This document shows, in pieces, positions 1 through 6,897 of a stretch of 24,712 nt of DNA. The stretch lies in contig DAOPKE010000035.1 of assembly GCA_035390965.1 (NCBI GenBank), positions 1 to 24,712 on the forward strand. The letters run 5' to 3'. The position numbers were made by a program, and so were the translations under genes. How positions within the stretch are numbered: the first letter of the stretch is position 1; the number at the start of each line of letters is the position of its first letter. The DNA is from GWF2-43-63 sp035390965 (GTDB taxonomy: Bacteria; Bacteroidota; Bacteroidia; Bacteroidales; DTU049). Below the pieces are notes generated by a model, which did not search any database, was not told the DNA's origin, and saw only the letters and a program-made list of their open reading frames with translations.

Positions 1-30
1 TGTAAATGGCTGCCTGTGCGAAACAGCTTG

Positions 31-55
31 AAAAACATTCGACTCCGCTGGAGTC
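31..55 (-). terminator. Possible weak terminator downstream of the 133-1521 gene
   Basis: On the minus strand a 6-bp hairpin (GACTCC, loop AGC, GGAGTC; plus-strand 41-55) is followed after four bases by a run of five T (plus-strand A-run 32-36). It lies about 80 bases beyond the stop codon of the minus-strand gene ending at 133, so it could end that transcript. The stem is short and the T-run is not directly attached. The same bases also resemble the dispersed TTCGACTC repeat seen at 4032, so it may simply be a repeat remnant. Confidence 0.35.
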
Positions 56-132
56 ATCCAAATCCATGAACTATTAAATATTTTTTTGGTATTACCCCAA
101 AACCTGAACAAATCAGTGCATAAAAAACGGAA

Positions 133-1521
133 TTACTTCAGGTGCGAAAAATCTTCAGTTGACAGTCGGTCTCGCAGAATTATAACGAGTGACAAAAATC
201 CAATTGTTCTATAATAATGAACTATTTCAACCGGGATGTCTGATTCTTCAAGAGCTTCGATGAAAGCCAAGCCCCATGCCAGATTTTCTTTTTTGAAAAC
301 AAACGTACTCAGATAGAAAATATAATCAGTTGCCTCGATTGGATGAAGCACTTTCCGATTACCGAACCATGCAGAATAAAATTCCGGAAAATCTAAGTTA
401 TCATCTGCAGGAGTGTTTAATAATGAGGCAACAGAAAACAACAATTGAATCAGCGGATAATCAGGACAGCTGAGCGCATATTTCTGAACAGCTGACGATG
501 AATTATTCTTGTCTTTAGCAAACTCAGTCTGAGCAAGGAGATAATTGTATGCGGGATTTTCCGGATATTTTTTTCCAAAAGCTGCTACCAGTTTTTTACC
601 AACTTTTTTCTCCGAAAGATTCCGACAGGCATCGACAAAATCGTTTGTCAGTTCTTCCTTATTAAACCTATCATCAAAAGAAGCGAGTCCAAACAACGAA
701 GGGTGCACTTCCTCCACATCGACTTTAAAATCCAACAACTCTGATAACTGCGCAAACAAGTTGTCGATCTTTCTATCACCTTCAATCCGGTAAATTAAAC
801 TCGTCGTTATCCCAATCAAAGAATGTTCACCAAAATTCGTTACGGCAATGGTTTCAAAATTCAGCAATAAATTTTTCAAATCATTGAAAGAATAAGCAAA
901 ATATTTTTCAAAATTGTTGTTGTCATCATTATCGTTGTCATCATCGTTATCTGAATCAATTTCGCTATCAAGCTCAGATACATCCACATAATGATAGTTG
1001 CCGTTGCCAACCGTTTTATTGAGTGTTTCAAGAATTTCGTATACGCGATCCGGAGTATCGAATGGACCCTGAACAAAAACCGGAACTCCATTATCGCCAA
1101 CTTCAATATCAATCAATTCAATATTGTCGTTATCTTCTTCCAAAATAAACTGTGTTGTTTTATAGAAATCAGGGTGCGACTTTAAGCCAATTTCCGTTGC
1201 AAAGTTTTCGCCGGCAAAAACAATATTGTGAGCAAGTTCATAACTAATAACAGACATTTCCTGTTTCGAAAACAAGTCATCTTTCAAATCTTCATAATCA
1301 TCGGCCGAAACATTAAACCAGAAAAAAGTATCTTTCACGCCCAGGCATTTCAAATCAACCAAGTAATTCCCGATGGTGAAATGACCGTTTACATGCTTTC
1401 GGACAATAAAAACCGTTGCCAGTTGATTTTGGTTCCATTCATCATTCACCAAACATTCATGAATGGGGAGTGTCCGTGCACGTTGGCGAATGTATTTTTC
1501 GGGCGACAAAAATTGAGTCAT
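133..1521 (-). CDS. Conserved hypothetical protein with acidic linker
   Basis: 462-residue protein with no signal peptide and no membrane segment, so probably cytoplasmic. I see three parts: an N-terminal alpha/beta region (about 1-185) containing the phrases FIVRKHVNGHFTIGNYLVDLKCLGVKDT and FFWFN (the first quoted here only as a landmark near residues 38-70); a low-complexity Asp/Asn/Glu linker at about 185-205; and a helical C-terminal half (210-462) with TPR-like spacing around AAFGKKYPENPAYNYLLAQ. From memory, similar N-terminal domains occur in uncharacterised Bacteroidota proteins; I know no function. ATG at 1521 is preceded by a textbook Bacteroidota promoter (1548-1578), which supports this start. 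It is transcribed alone, divergent from the S46 peptidase gene. Confidence 0.85.
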   Translation of the reverse strand: MTQFLSPEKYIRQRARTLPIHECLVNDEWNQNQLATVFIVRKHVNGHFTIGNYLVDLKCLGVKDTFFWFNVSADDYEDLKDDLFSKQEMSVISYELAHNIVFAGENFATEIGLKSHPDFYKTTQFILEEDNDNIELIDIEVGDNGVPVFVQGPFDTPDRVYEILETLNKTVGNGNYHYVDVSELDSEIDSDNDDDNDNDDNNNFEKYFAYSFNDLKNLLLNFETIAVTNFGEHSLIGITTSLIYRIEGDRKIDNLFAQLSELLDFKVDVEEVHPSLFGLASFDDRFNKEELTNDFVDACRNLSEKKVGKKLVAAFGKKYPENPAYNYLLAQTEFAKDKNNSSSAVQKYALSCPDYPLIQLLFSVASLLNTPADDNLDFPEFYSAWFGNRKVLHPIEATDYIFYLSTFVFKKENLAWGLAFIEALEESDIPVEIVHYYRTIGFLSLVIILRDRLSTEDFSHLK

Positions 1522-1547
1522 TTAAATAGTATTGAAAAATAATGCTG

Positions 1548-1578
1548 CAAAAATATCAATTAAATGTCATGATTCAAA
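1548..1578 (-). promoter_or_regulatory. Bacteroidota-type promoter for the 133-1521 gene
   Basis: Read on the minus strand, TTTG (1578-1575) is followed by exactly 19 bases and then TATTTTTG (1555-1548), which matches the -33 TTTG / -7 TAnnTTTG consensus of the Bacteroidota primary sigma factor without mismatch. The start codon is at 1521, giving a short leader of about 20 bases. Confidence 0.7.
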
Positions 1579-1751
1579 AGCACATTATCTATTCCAAAAA
1601 AAATATGGTTATCTCACTTTGAATAATGATAAGACTTTTCTATGTCCTATAAATAAATAACCCCGAAAATCGGTATTCAAAGCCCGTTTGCAGATTGATC
1701 CTGCCCATGACAGAAAAAATACATATTTTAGCAGCATTAAAATACCTGAAT

Positions 1752-3914
1752 ATGAAAATCAAGGCATTGTTTTTATCGTTTGTTCTGTTCATCAGCATAT
1801 CGTTACGCACACTGGCCGACGAAGGCATGTGGCTGCCACTTTTGCTGCAATCACTCAATGAAAAAGAGATGCAGTCGATGGGCTTTAGACTCACTGCCGA
1901 AGACATTTATTCCATCAATCAAGGCAGCATGAAAGACGCCATTGTGTTGTTCGGACGCGGCTGCACAGCAGAATTGATCAGCGATCAGGGATTGATTCTG
2001 ACCAATCATCATTGCGGCTACGGCCAGATTCAGAGCCACAGTACAGTGGAACATGATTACCTGACGGATGGATTCTGGGCCATGAGCAAGGAACAAGAGC
2101 TCAGTTGTCCGGGTCTTACCGCAACAATACTGGTCAGAATGGAAGATGTTACATCGAAAGTACGGGCAAAACTGACCGACGACATGACTGAAGCACAACG
2201 TGAAGACGCCATAAAAGACGTCAGCGATAAAATAGCCCGGGATGCGGTTTCCGGCACACATTACCAGGCACAGGTGAAATCATTTTATTATGGCAATGAA
2301 TTTTATCTCATGGTTTATGAAGTCTTCAGCGATGTACGGCTGGTAGGTGCGCCACCTTCAAGCATCGGCAAATTCGGCGGTGACACCGACAACTGGATGT
2401 GGCCTCGTCATACCGGAGACTTTTCAATGTTCAGAATATATGCAAACAAAGACAACAAGCCGGCAGCGTACTCAAAAAGCAACATACCATACAAACCCAA
2501 TTACGTCTTGCCCATATCGCTCAAAGGAGTAAAAGAAGATGATTTCACTTTCGTATTCGGATATCCCGGAACAACCGAGCATTTCACCATTTCAGACGGC
2601 GTAAAAATTATTACTGAAGAAGAAAATCCTGTAGCCATTAGCATACGCCGAACACGAATGGACGTGATGGAAAAATACATGAAAACCGATCCCGCCATTC
2701 GGATCATGTATGCAAGCAAACATGCAGGTGTAGGGAATTACTGGAAAAAAATGATCGGCGAAAGCAAGGGCATCAGGCAGTGGAACGGCATTTCGAGAAA
2801 ACAGGCACAGGAAAACGATTTCATGGAAACGTTGCGGCATGATAAAGAGATGTTTACAAAATACGGAACATTGCTTGAAAACATGAAAGCTGCTTACGAA
2901 AACCTGCGCCCATACTCACTTGCATATACATATTTCTTTGAGGGAGCATACAGTATTGAAGCATTAAAATACGCATATAGCTTTACAGCATATATTAACG
3001 AATGCATCAAAAATCCAAAATCAGACCTGATCCCTGGAGCAAAAGACAAATTACTTAAATCAGTGGACAGCTATTATAAAGGATATCATGCTGATATCGA
3101 CAAAGAAATAGCCATTTTACTGATGCCGATTCTGAAAAATATGGGACCCCGATTTCTGCCCGAAGCCTACACAAATATGGAAAGCAAATGGAAAGGTGAT
3201 TGGAAAGCCGCTATGGATGATGCTTTCAAGCGCAGTTTCTTTGTCTCTAAAGAAAAGACACTGCAATTCCTCAACATGAATCCCCAAAAAGTGAAAAAAG
3301 CCATACAAAAAGACCCTGTTTATCAACTGACCAGTGGATTTTTCAATAGTTACTTTGATAAAATAGACCCCGGCCAAAGCTTATACAGAGCGCAAATAGA
3401 CAGCATGTACCGCATTTATGTCGGCATCAAAAAAGACATGAAAACATCGGAACGTATGTATCCTGATGCCAACAGCACCTTACGCATTGCCTACGGAAAA
3501 GTAAAAGGGTTTCAGGCAGCCGATGGCGTGAACTATAAGTATTATACTACTGTGGATGGCATTCTTGAAAAAGAAAGCCCTGAAATCGAAGATTATTATG
3601 TAAGTCCACGGCTGAAAGAACTCGTACTTGCCAAAGATTTTGGAATTTATGCCGATGCCGACGGAACATTGCATACGGGATTTATTGCCACCAACCACAC
3701 CACCGGAGGCAACAGCGGAAGCCCGGTACTAAACGCCAATGGCGAACTCATCGGCATCAACTTCGACCGCGTATGGGAAGGCACTATGAGCGACCTGATG
3801 TTTGATCCCGGTAAATGCCGCAACGTGTCGCTCGACATCCGCTATTGCCTGTGGGTGATTGACAAATACGCAGGCGCAGGATATCTGATTGAGGAAATGA
3901 AGATTGTGAAATAG
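1752..3914 (+). CDS. S46 family dipeptidyl peptidase, DPP11 type
   Basis: Serine exopeptidase that removes dipeptides from peptide N-termini in the periplasm. ATG at 1752 is chosen over upstream in-frame TTG/ATG codons because it opens a clear signal peptide (MKIKALFLSFVLFISISLRT, cut near LADEG) and gives 720 residues, the usual S46 length. The chymotrypsin-like triad is visible: TNHHC at 84-88, Asp223 in HTGDF, and Ser655 in GGNSGSPV. The helical inserted domain lies between. Arg673 (FDRVWEG; codon 3768-3770) occupies the position where, in characterised Porphyromonas enzymes, DPP11 has Arg (Asp/Glu at P1) and DPP7 has Gly (hydrophobic P1). DPP11 specificity is therefore inferred. It stands alone on the plus strand and is followed by an inverted-repeat cluster. 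It fits with the M28 and M49-like exported peptidases later in the window. Confidence 0.95.
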   Translation: MKIKALFLSFVLFISISLRTLADEGMWLPLLLQSLNEKEMQSMGFRLTAEDIYSINQGSMKDAIVLFGRGCTAELISDQGLILTNHHCGYGQIQSHSTVEHDYLTDGFWAMSKEQELSCPGLTATILVRMEDVTSKVRAKLTDDMTEAQREDAIKDVSDKIARDAVSGTHYQAQVKSFYYGNEFYLMVYEVFSDVRLVGAPPSSIGKFGGDTDNWMWPRHTGDFSMFRIYANKDNKPAAYSKSNIPYKPNYVLPISLKGVKEDDFTFVFGYPGTTEHFTISDGVKIITEEENPVAISIRRTRMDVMEKYMKTDPAIRIMYASKHAGVGNYWKKMIGESKGIRQWNGISRKQAQENDFMETLRHDKEMFTKYGTLLENMKAAYENLRPYSLAYTYFFEGAYSIEALKYAYSFTAYINECIKNPKSDLIPGAKDKLLKSVDSYYKGYHADIDKEIAILLMPILKNMGPRFLPEAYTNMESKWKGDWKAAMDDAFKRSFFVSKEKTLQFLNMNPQKVKKAIQKDPVYQLTSGFFNSYFDKIDPGQSLYRAQIDSMYRIYVGIKKDMKTSERMYPDANSTLRIAYGKVKGFQAADGVNYKYYTTVDGILEKESPEIEDYYVSPRLKELVLAKDFGIYADADGTLHTGFIATNHTTGGNSGSPVLNANGELIGINFDRVWEGTMSDLMFDPGKCRNVSLDIRYCLWVIDKYAGAGYLIEEMKIVK

Positions 3915-3922
3915 AAATATAT

Positions 3923-4009
3923 GGTTGGGCGTAGTCTTTAATAAAAATTGGTTGGGTTTAGTCTCCAGATTAAACCCAGCAGTAAAATCTATTAAGACTA
4001 AGCCCAACC
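3923..4009. repeat. Nested inverted repeat with four copies of one ~14-nt unit
   Basis: The unit GTTGGGYKTAGTCT occurs forward at 3924 and 3951 and inverted at 3967-3980 and 3995-4008. The outer pair (3923-3938 with 3994-4009) matches at 15 of 16 positions. The inner pair (3953-3964 with 3967-3978) matches at 11 of 12, with only two bases between the arms. The result is a hairpin inside a hairpin, directly after the S46 stop codon. It may terminate or protect that transcript, but no T-run follows, so a dispersed palindromic repeat is an equally good reading. Confidence 0.8.
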
Positions 4010-4031
4010 TCAGAGTCTTCACTGTCGTCTA

Positions 4032-4057
4032 TCCTTCGACTCAGCTCAGGATGACAG
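4032..4057 (+). repeat. Dispersed intergenic repeat, CTCAGGATGACAG family, copy 1
   Basis: The block TCCTTCGACTCAG-CTCAGGATGACAG shares its last 13 bases exactly with 8741-8753 and 8840-8852. From memory, sequences of the type TTCGACTGCGCTCAGGATGACA are common non-coding repeats in many environmental bacterial genomes. It lies just before the PLP-enzyme gene. Confidence 0.6.
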
Positions 4058-4136
4058 AAGCATGCGTTATAATGAAAGGAGCAGGAATCACTCAAACATC
4101 CAGACTGATTTCATTTGAATTCTTAAATATTTTGAC

Positions 4137-5198
4137 ATGCAGACCAACCCAAACATATTCATTGATTGCAACCGTGCGAAAGCCAATCTGAAAGCTGTTT
4201 TCGAAGACCAACGATTTTCAGATGTTACATTCAGACCACATTTCAAAACTCATCAGAGCATCGGTGCCGGCATGTGGTTCAGCAATTTTGGCATTGAGAA
4301 AATCACTGTTTCTTCGTTGCCAATGGCTGAATATTTTGCTGCAGGCGAATGGGATGACATTCTGATTGCCATGCCTCTAAATCCAAATCACATTGCTCAA
4401 TACAACACACTGGCATCAAAAATAAAACTGCATCTGCTGGTTGATAACAATGATACTCTTTCTATTGCTTTATCGGAAATAAAAAATCCGGTTTCATTTT
4501 ATCTGAAAGCCGATGCCGGTTATGGCCGTGCAGGCTGGCCTGCCGAAAACACCAAAGAATTTTTAAAAGCATTAAAGCTGATTTCAAAAAACGGCACACA
4601 TTCGTTCTCCGGCATTCTGAGCCACTTTGGGAATACATACAGCGCCAGATCGGTTGAAGAAATAGTTGACATCAATCTCTCATCCATTACTAGACTGGTT
4701 GTATTGAAAGAGTATATTGAAACACAAACCGGGAAATCCTGCCCGCTCAGCATCGGCGATACGCCTTCGTTGCCCCAATATACGCCTGAAATGCTGAAAA
4801 ATATTTCCGAGTTGCGGCCCGGAAATTTTGTATATTATGATATGATGCAGGTAGCGCTTGGTACATGCCAAATCAATCAGGTTGCTGCAGCGCTTAAATG
4901 TGATATTCTGAGCGTTTATCACGACCGCAACGAAGTGCTGGTTCATGCCGGCGCCGTGCATCTTTCGAAAGAAGTCTGCCCGATGCCCGACGGCAAACCC
5001 GGATTTGGCGCGCTTGTCCGCTTAAACGAAGGCAACATCTGCGAAGTGATTGATGACTGTTTTGTCGATCGACTTTCGCAGGAACATGGCATTCTGCGCG
5101 TAACGCCAGCGTTTTTCAATGAATTTGGCACTGGTGATTCTATTGGCATTTTGCCGGTACATAGTTGTTTGATGGTGGCGGCAGATAGCAGACAATGA
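4137..5198 (+). CDS. D-threonine aldolase / D-serine dehydratase-like PLP enzyme
   Basis: 353-residue cytoplasmic PLP enzyme of fold type III (alanine-racemase-like N-terminal barrel plus a D-serine-dehydratase-like C-terminal domain). The PLP-binding lysine is Lys37 in RPHFKTHQ. The C-terminal PVHSC (His342, Cys344) matches the PxHxC zinc site of eukaryotic-type D-serine dehydratases. Known relatives cleave D-threonine or other beta-hydroxy-D-amino acids, or deaminate D-serine. The exact substrate cannot be told from sequence. Length is typical for the family. ATG at 4137 starts directly at the conserved N-terminal strand (NIFIDCNRAKANL). No clear ribosome-binding site is present, as is usual in this phylum. 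It is not obviously in an operon: 222 repeat-containing bases precede it and a 580-base non-coding stretch follows. Confidence 0.88.
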   Translation: MQTNPNIFIDCNRAKANLKAVFEDQRFSDVTFRPHFKTHQSIGAGMWFSNFGIEKITVSSLPMAEYFAAGEWDDILIAMPLNPNHIAQYNTLASKIKLHLLVDNNDTLSIALSEIKNPVSFYLKADAGYGRAGWPAENTKEFLKALKLISKNGTHSFSGILSHFGNTYSARSVEEIVDINLSSITRLVVLKEYIETQTGKSCPLSIGDTPSLPQYTPEMLKNISELRPGNFVYYDMMQVALGTCQINQVAAALKCDILSVYHDRNEVLVHAGAVHLSKEVCPMPDGKPGFGALVRLNEGNICEVIDDCFVDRLSQEHGILRVTPAFFNEFGTGDSIGILPVHSCLMVAADSRQ

Positions 5199-5253
5199 CA
5201 ATTTCAGGATATTTCGTAGCCGACGTCTCCTTGTCAGTCAGATAAAATTTCAT

Positions 5254-5290
5254 GTCAGCAAGCTTTGCTGTTCAACCCCTTCTTGCTGAC
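5254..5290. repeat. Perfect 9-bp inverted repeat
   Basis: GTCAGCAAG (5254-5262) pairs exactly with CTTGCTGAC (5282-5290) across a 19-base loop. It lies 55 bases past the PLP-enzyme stop codon. No T-run adjoins either side, so it is not a canonical terminator. A related fragment (ATGTCAGCAATGCTG) appears near 8433, which suggests a dispersed repeat. Confidence 0.6.
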
Positions 5291-5559
5291 GATAAAAATG
5301 TTGGGAGGCTGATGATAATTGGGTTGTAAATAAGTGTAAGAGCAATTCATGCATCATACAACATGTGTTATTTATTTGTTATTTTTTACGGGGGGGCGGA
5401 TTTGAATATTTATTAAGTATATTTGCCTAATATGTTGAATTTTATCATTATGTTTTATCTGTTCATCAGAAGAACGTTCTTTTTTGCTGATAAAAAAATC
5501 AATATACGCTTGAAGTGCGTTGCAATGCCGTTGGAGACATCTATTGGCAGCATTAAAGC

Positions 5560-5598
5560 AAAAAAAACCGACCATGGGTTTGCACCCCCGATGGCCGG
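5560..5598 (-). terminator. Strong intrinsic terminator on the minus strand
   Basis: Read on the minus strand, CCGGCCAT (5598-5591) pairs with ATGGTCGG (5575-5568), seven Watson-Crick pairs and one G-U. After a one-base bulge the stem continues with GGG/CCC. It is followed directly by eight T (5567-5560). This is a classic rho-independent terminator, but no minus-strand protein gene precedes it, which points to a short non-coding transcript. Confidence 0.8.
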
Positions 5599-5632
5599 CC
5601 TTGGTTCACATCCAATCATTAAACTGAATGCC
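5560..5632 (-). ncRNA. Candidate small RNA, about 70 nt
   Basis: A perfect -7 box TATCTTTG (minus strand, 5643-5636) and the strong terminator at 5560-5598 together define a transcript of roughly 70-75 nt. Between them a second small hairpin can form (TTGG 5615-5612 with CCAA 5604-5601, loop of seven). The stretch has no convincing reading frame. I do not recognise it as tmRNA, 6S, SRP RNA or RNase P RNA. The -33 position carries ACTG rather than TTTG, so the promoter is only partly consensus. The transcript would run divergently from the lipoprotein gene at 5780. Inference from promoter plus terminator only. Confidence 0.55.
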
Positions 5633-5635
5633 GTG

Positions 5636-5643
5636 CAAAGATA
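5636..5643 (-). promoter_or_regulatory. -7 promoter box of the candidate small RNA
   Basis: TATCTTTG on the minus strand matches TAnnTTTG exactly. Nineteen bases upstream lies ACTG, a two-of-four match to the -33 TTTG. The same octamer precedes the acyl-CoA synthetase gene (16326) and the transposase (18161). Confidence 0.5.
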
Positions 5644-5779
5644 CGAAACATAGATGTAAACCCAGTGAAATTCAATGTTAAAAGTGAATTTTGGTGGCGC
5701 GTGGTAACTGCCAAGCGGTTGGTTGTACTGCGAAAGTGGGAAAAAAAATGAATGTATTGTATAAATAAATCTGTTCACG

Positions 5780-6895
5780 ATGAAAAAAAATCTGATTTTT
5801 GCATGTATGATCATGCTTGTCTCATGTTTCTCCTGTCAAAAAGACATTGAGTCAATCAAACCAAGTTCGATTCAACCAACATTAATGATTAAGTCAATCG
5901 AAGATTATAAACCAGAACCAAATAAATTCATGCCTTTGATTGAAAAGGTTAAGCAATATTCTGGCGAAACAAATAACGGGAATATTAAAACACAAGAAAA
6001 CGACTCAATTCTAATTCAGGATGCTTTCTGGCAACTTGAAACAGCAATAAACTATTACTATGGAATTACAGGAGCTCCCAAAGACACAATTATTGAAGAT
6101 TCTTTGATTTTAAATCTTCCGTTTTCAATTGAGGGGAGTGAAGGTTATGTAATGATTCCTGACGTAGCTTCATTATACTCTGAAATGAAAGAAGAAATTT
6201 TAACTTATTTCCCTCAACACATTCTTCTTTATGGGGATTTAACTGCTAATGAAGTTGAAGGAAATATTCTGAAAATGGTATTCAACTTTACCATGTCCAA
6301 TCCACCTTCAGATTTAATATCCGGAAATGGGAACAAGGACTTGATCTTTCTTGATCAAACATATAATTGTTCAACATGCCGTGTTCCGGTTGCCATCGAT
6401 CCATACACAGCTATTGTAACGCCATTTAATTCAAATGAATCCTATCCTGCAATTTTTGCACAATCTGGGACACCTGGAACACTTACATTTACGGGATCTG
6501 CGAGAGAAAAGATACAAAACAAACTCAACGGATCGGCAAATGCAATTCCTGCGACTCCCGGATTTAAAATTGTATTATCAAACTATTCAAACAATAACTT
6601 TTTTACTTATAATGGATCCTATAACTTGTACATCAATCCAGGTTCATTATTTGGAGTACAAAGCAATCCTTGCGAAATACTAAATTCGGTTAGTTTAAAC
6701 ATATACTTGCAAAAAGCAATTCAAATGATGCAGTTTGCTTCTCCAGCCGCTCCAAGAAAAATAATTTGCGCAAAATATAGTTGGGTAGGGCCAACTGACG
6801 ATGGGATACCTGATCCATACCCTGCATGGTCCTGGATTTTCATTTGTCCAACAGCGGAAGTAACATACGTCCCAATTAACCAAGGAACAAATTAA
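5780..6895 (+). CDS. Surface lipoprotein of unknown function
   Basis: 371 residues. The N-terminus MKKNLIFACMIMLVSCFSCQKDIE is a type II signal peptide. Either Cys16 (LVSC) or Cys19 could be lipidated. With Cys19 the mature start CQKDIE closely matches the Bacteroidota lipoprotein export signal (Lys and acidic residues just after the Cys), which directs lipoproteins to the outside of the outer membrane. The rest has no domain I recognise. It holds a Cys197-x-x-Cys200 pair (NCSTC) and is rich in Asn, Pro, Ser and aromatic residues, as in extracellular beta proteins. The stop codon is two bases before the next ATG, so it is almost certainly co-transcribed with the T9SS protein at 6898, and both products would reach the cell surface. 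Confidence 0.85.
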   Translation: MKKNLIFACMIMLVSCFSCQKDIESIKPSSIQPTLMIKSIEDYKPEPNKFMPLIEKVKQYSGETNNGNIKTQENDSILIQDAFWQLETAINYYYGITGAPKDTIIEDSLILNLPFSIEGSEGYVMIPDVASLYSEMKEEILTYFPQHILLYGDLTANEVEGNILKMVFNFTMSNPPSDLISGNGNKDLIFLDQTYNCSTCRVPVAIDPYTAIVTPFNSNESYPAIFAQSGTPGTLTFTGSAREKIQNKLNGSANAIPATPGFKIVLSNYSNNNFFTYNGSYNLYINPGSLFGVQSNPCEILNSVSLNIYLQKAIQMMQFASPAAPRKIICAKYSWVGPTDDGIPDPYPAWSWIFICPTAEVTYVPINQGTN

Positions 6896-6897
6896 TC

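Larger units (their letters stand above)
5199..5779. other. 581-base intergenic region without a credible protein gene
   Basis: Short open frames exist on both strands but lack a recognisable product and overlap each other. The region holds a 9-bp hairpin (5254-5290), a G7 run at 5391-5396 and adjacent bases, a TATATTTG box at 5418-5425 with no convincing gene after it, and the candidate minus-strand small RNA with terminator (5560-5643). Confidence 0.7.

Noticed and set aside
3480..4022. Minus-strand open frames opposite the S46 gene and in other frames of real genes
   Set aside because: They are antisense shadows of a strongly supported coding sequence with no independent evidence.
5601..5615. 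TTGGTTCACATCCAA resembling a tRNA T-arm
   Set aside because: No acceptor, anticodon or D-arm can be placed around it. It is better explained as the second hairpin of the candidate small RNA.
5423..5814. Open frames of 76 (+) and 119 (-) codons in the gap before the lipoprotein gene
   Set aside because: They overlap each other on opposite strands, show no domain or signal, and run across the terminator hairpin of the candidate small RNA. The TATATTTG box at 5418 has no convincing gene after it.
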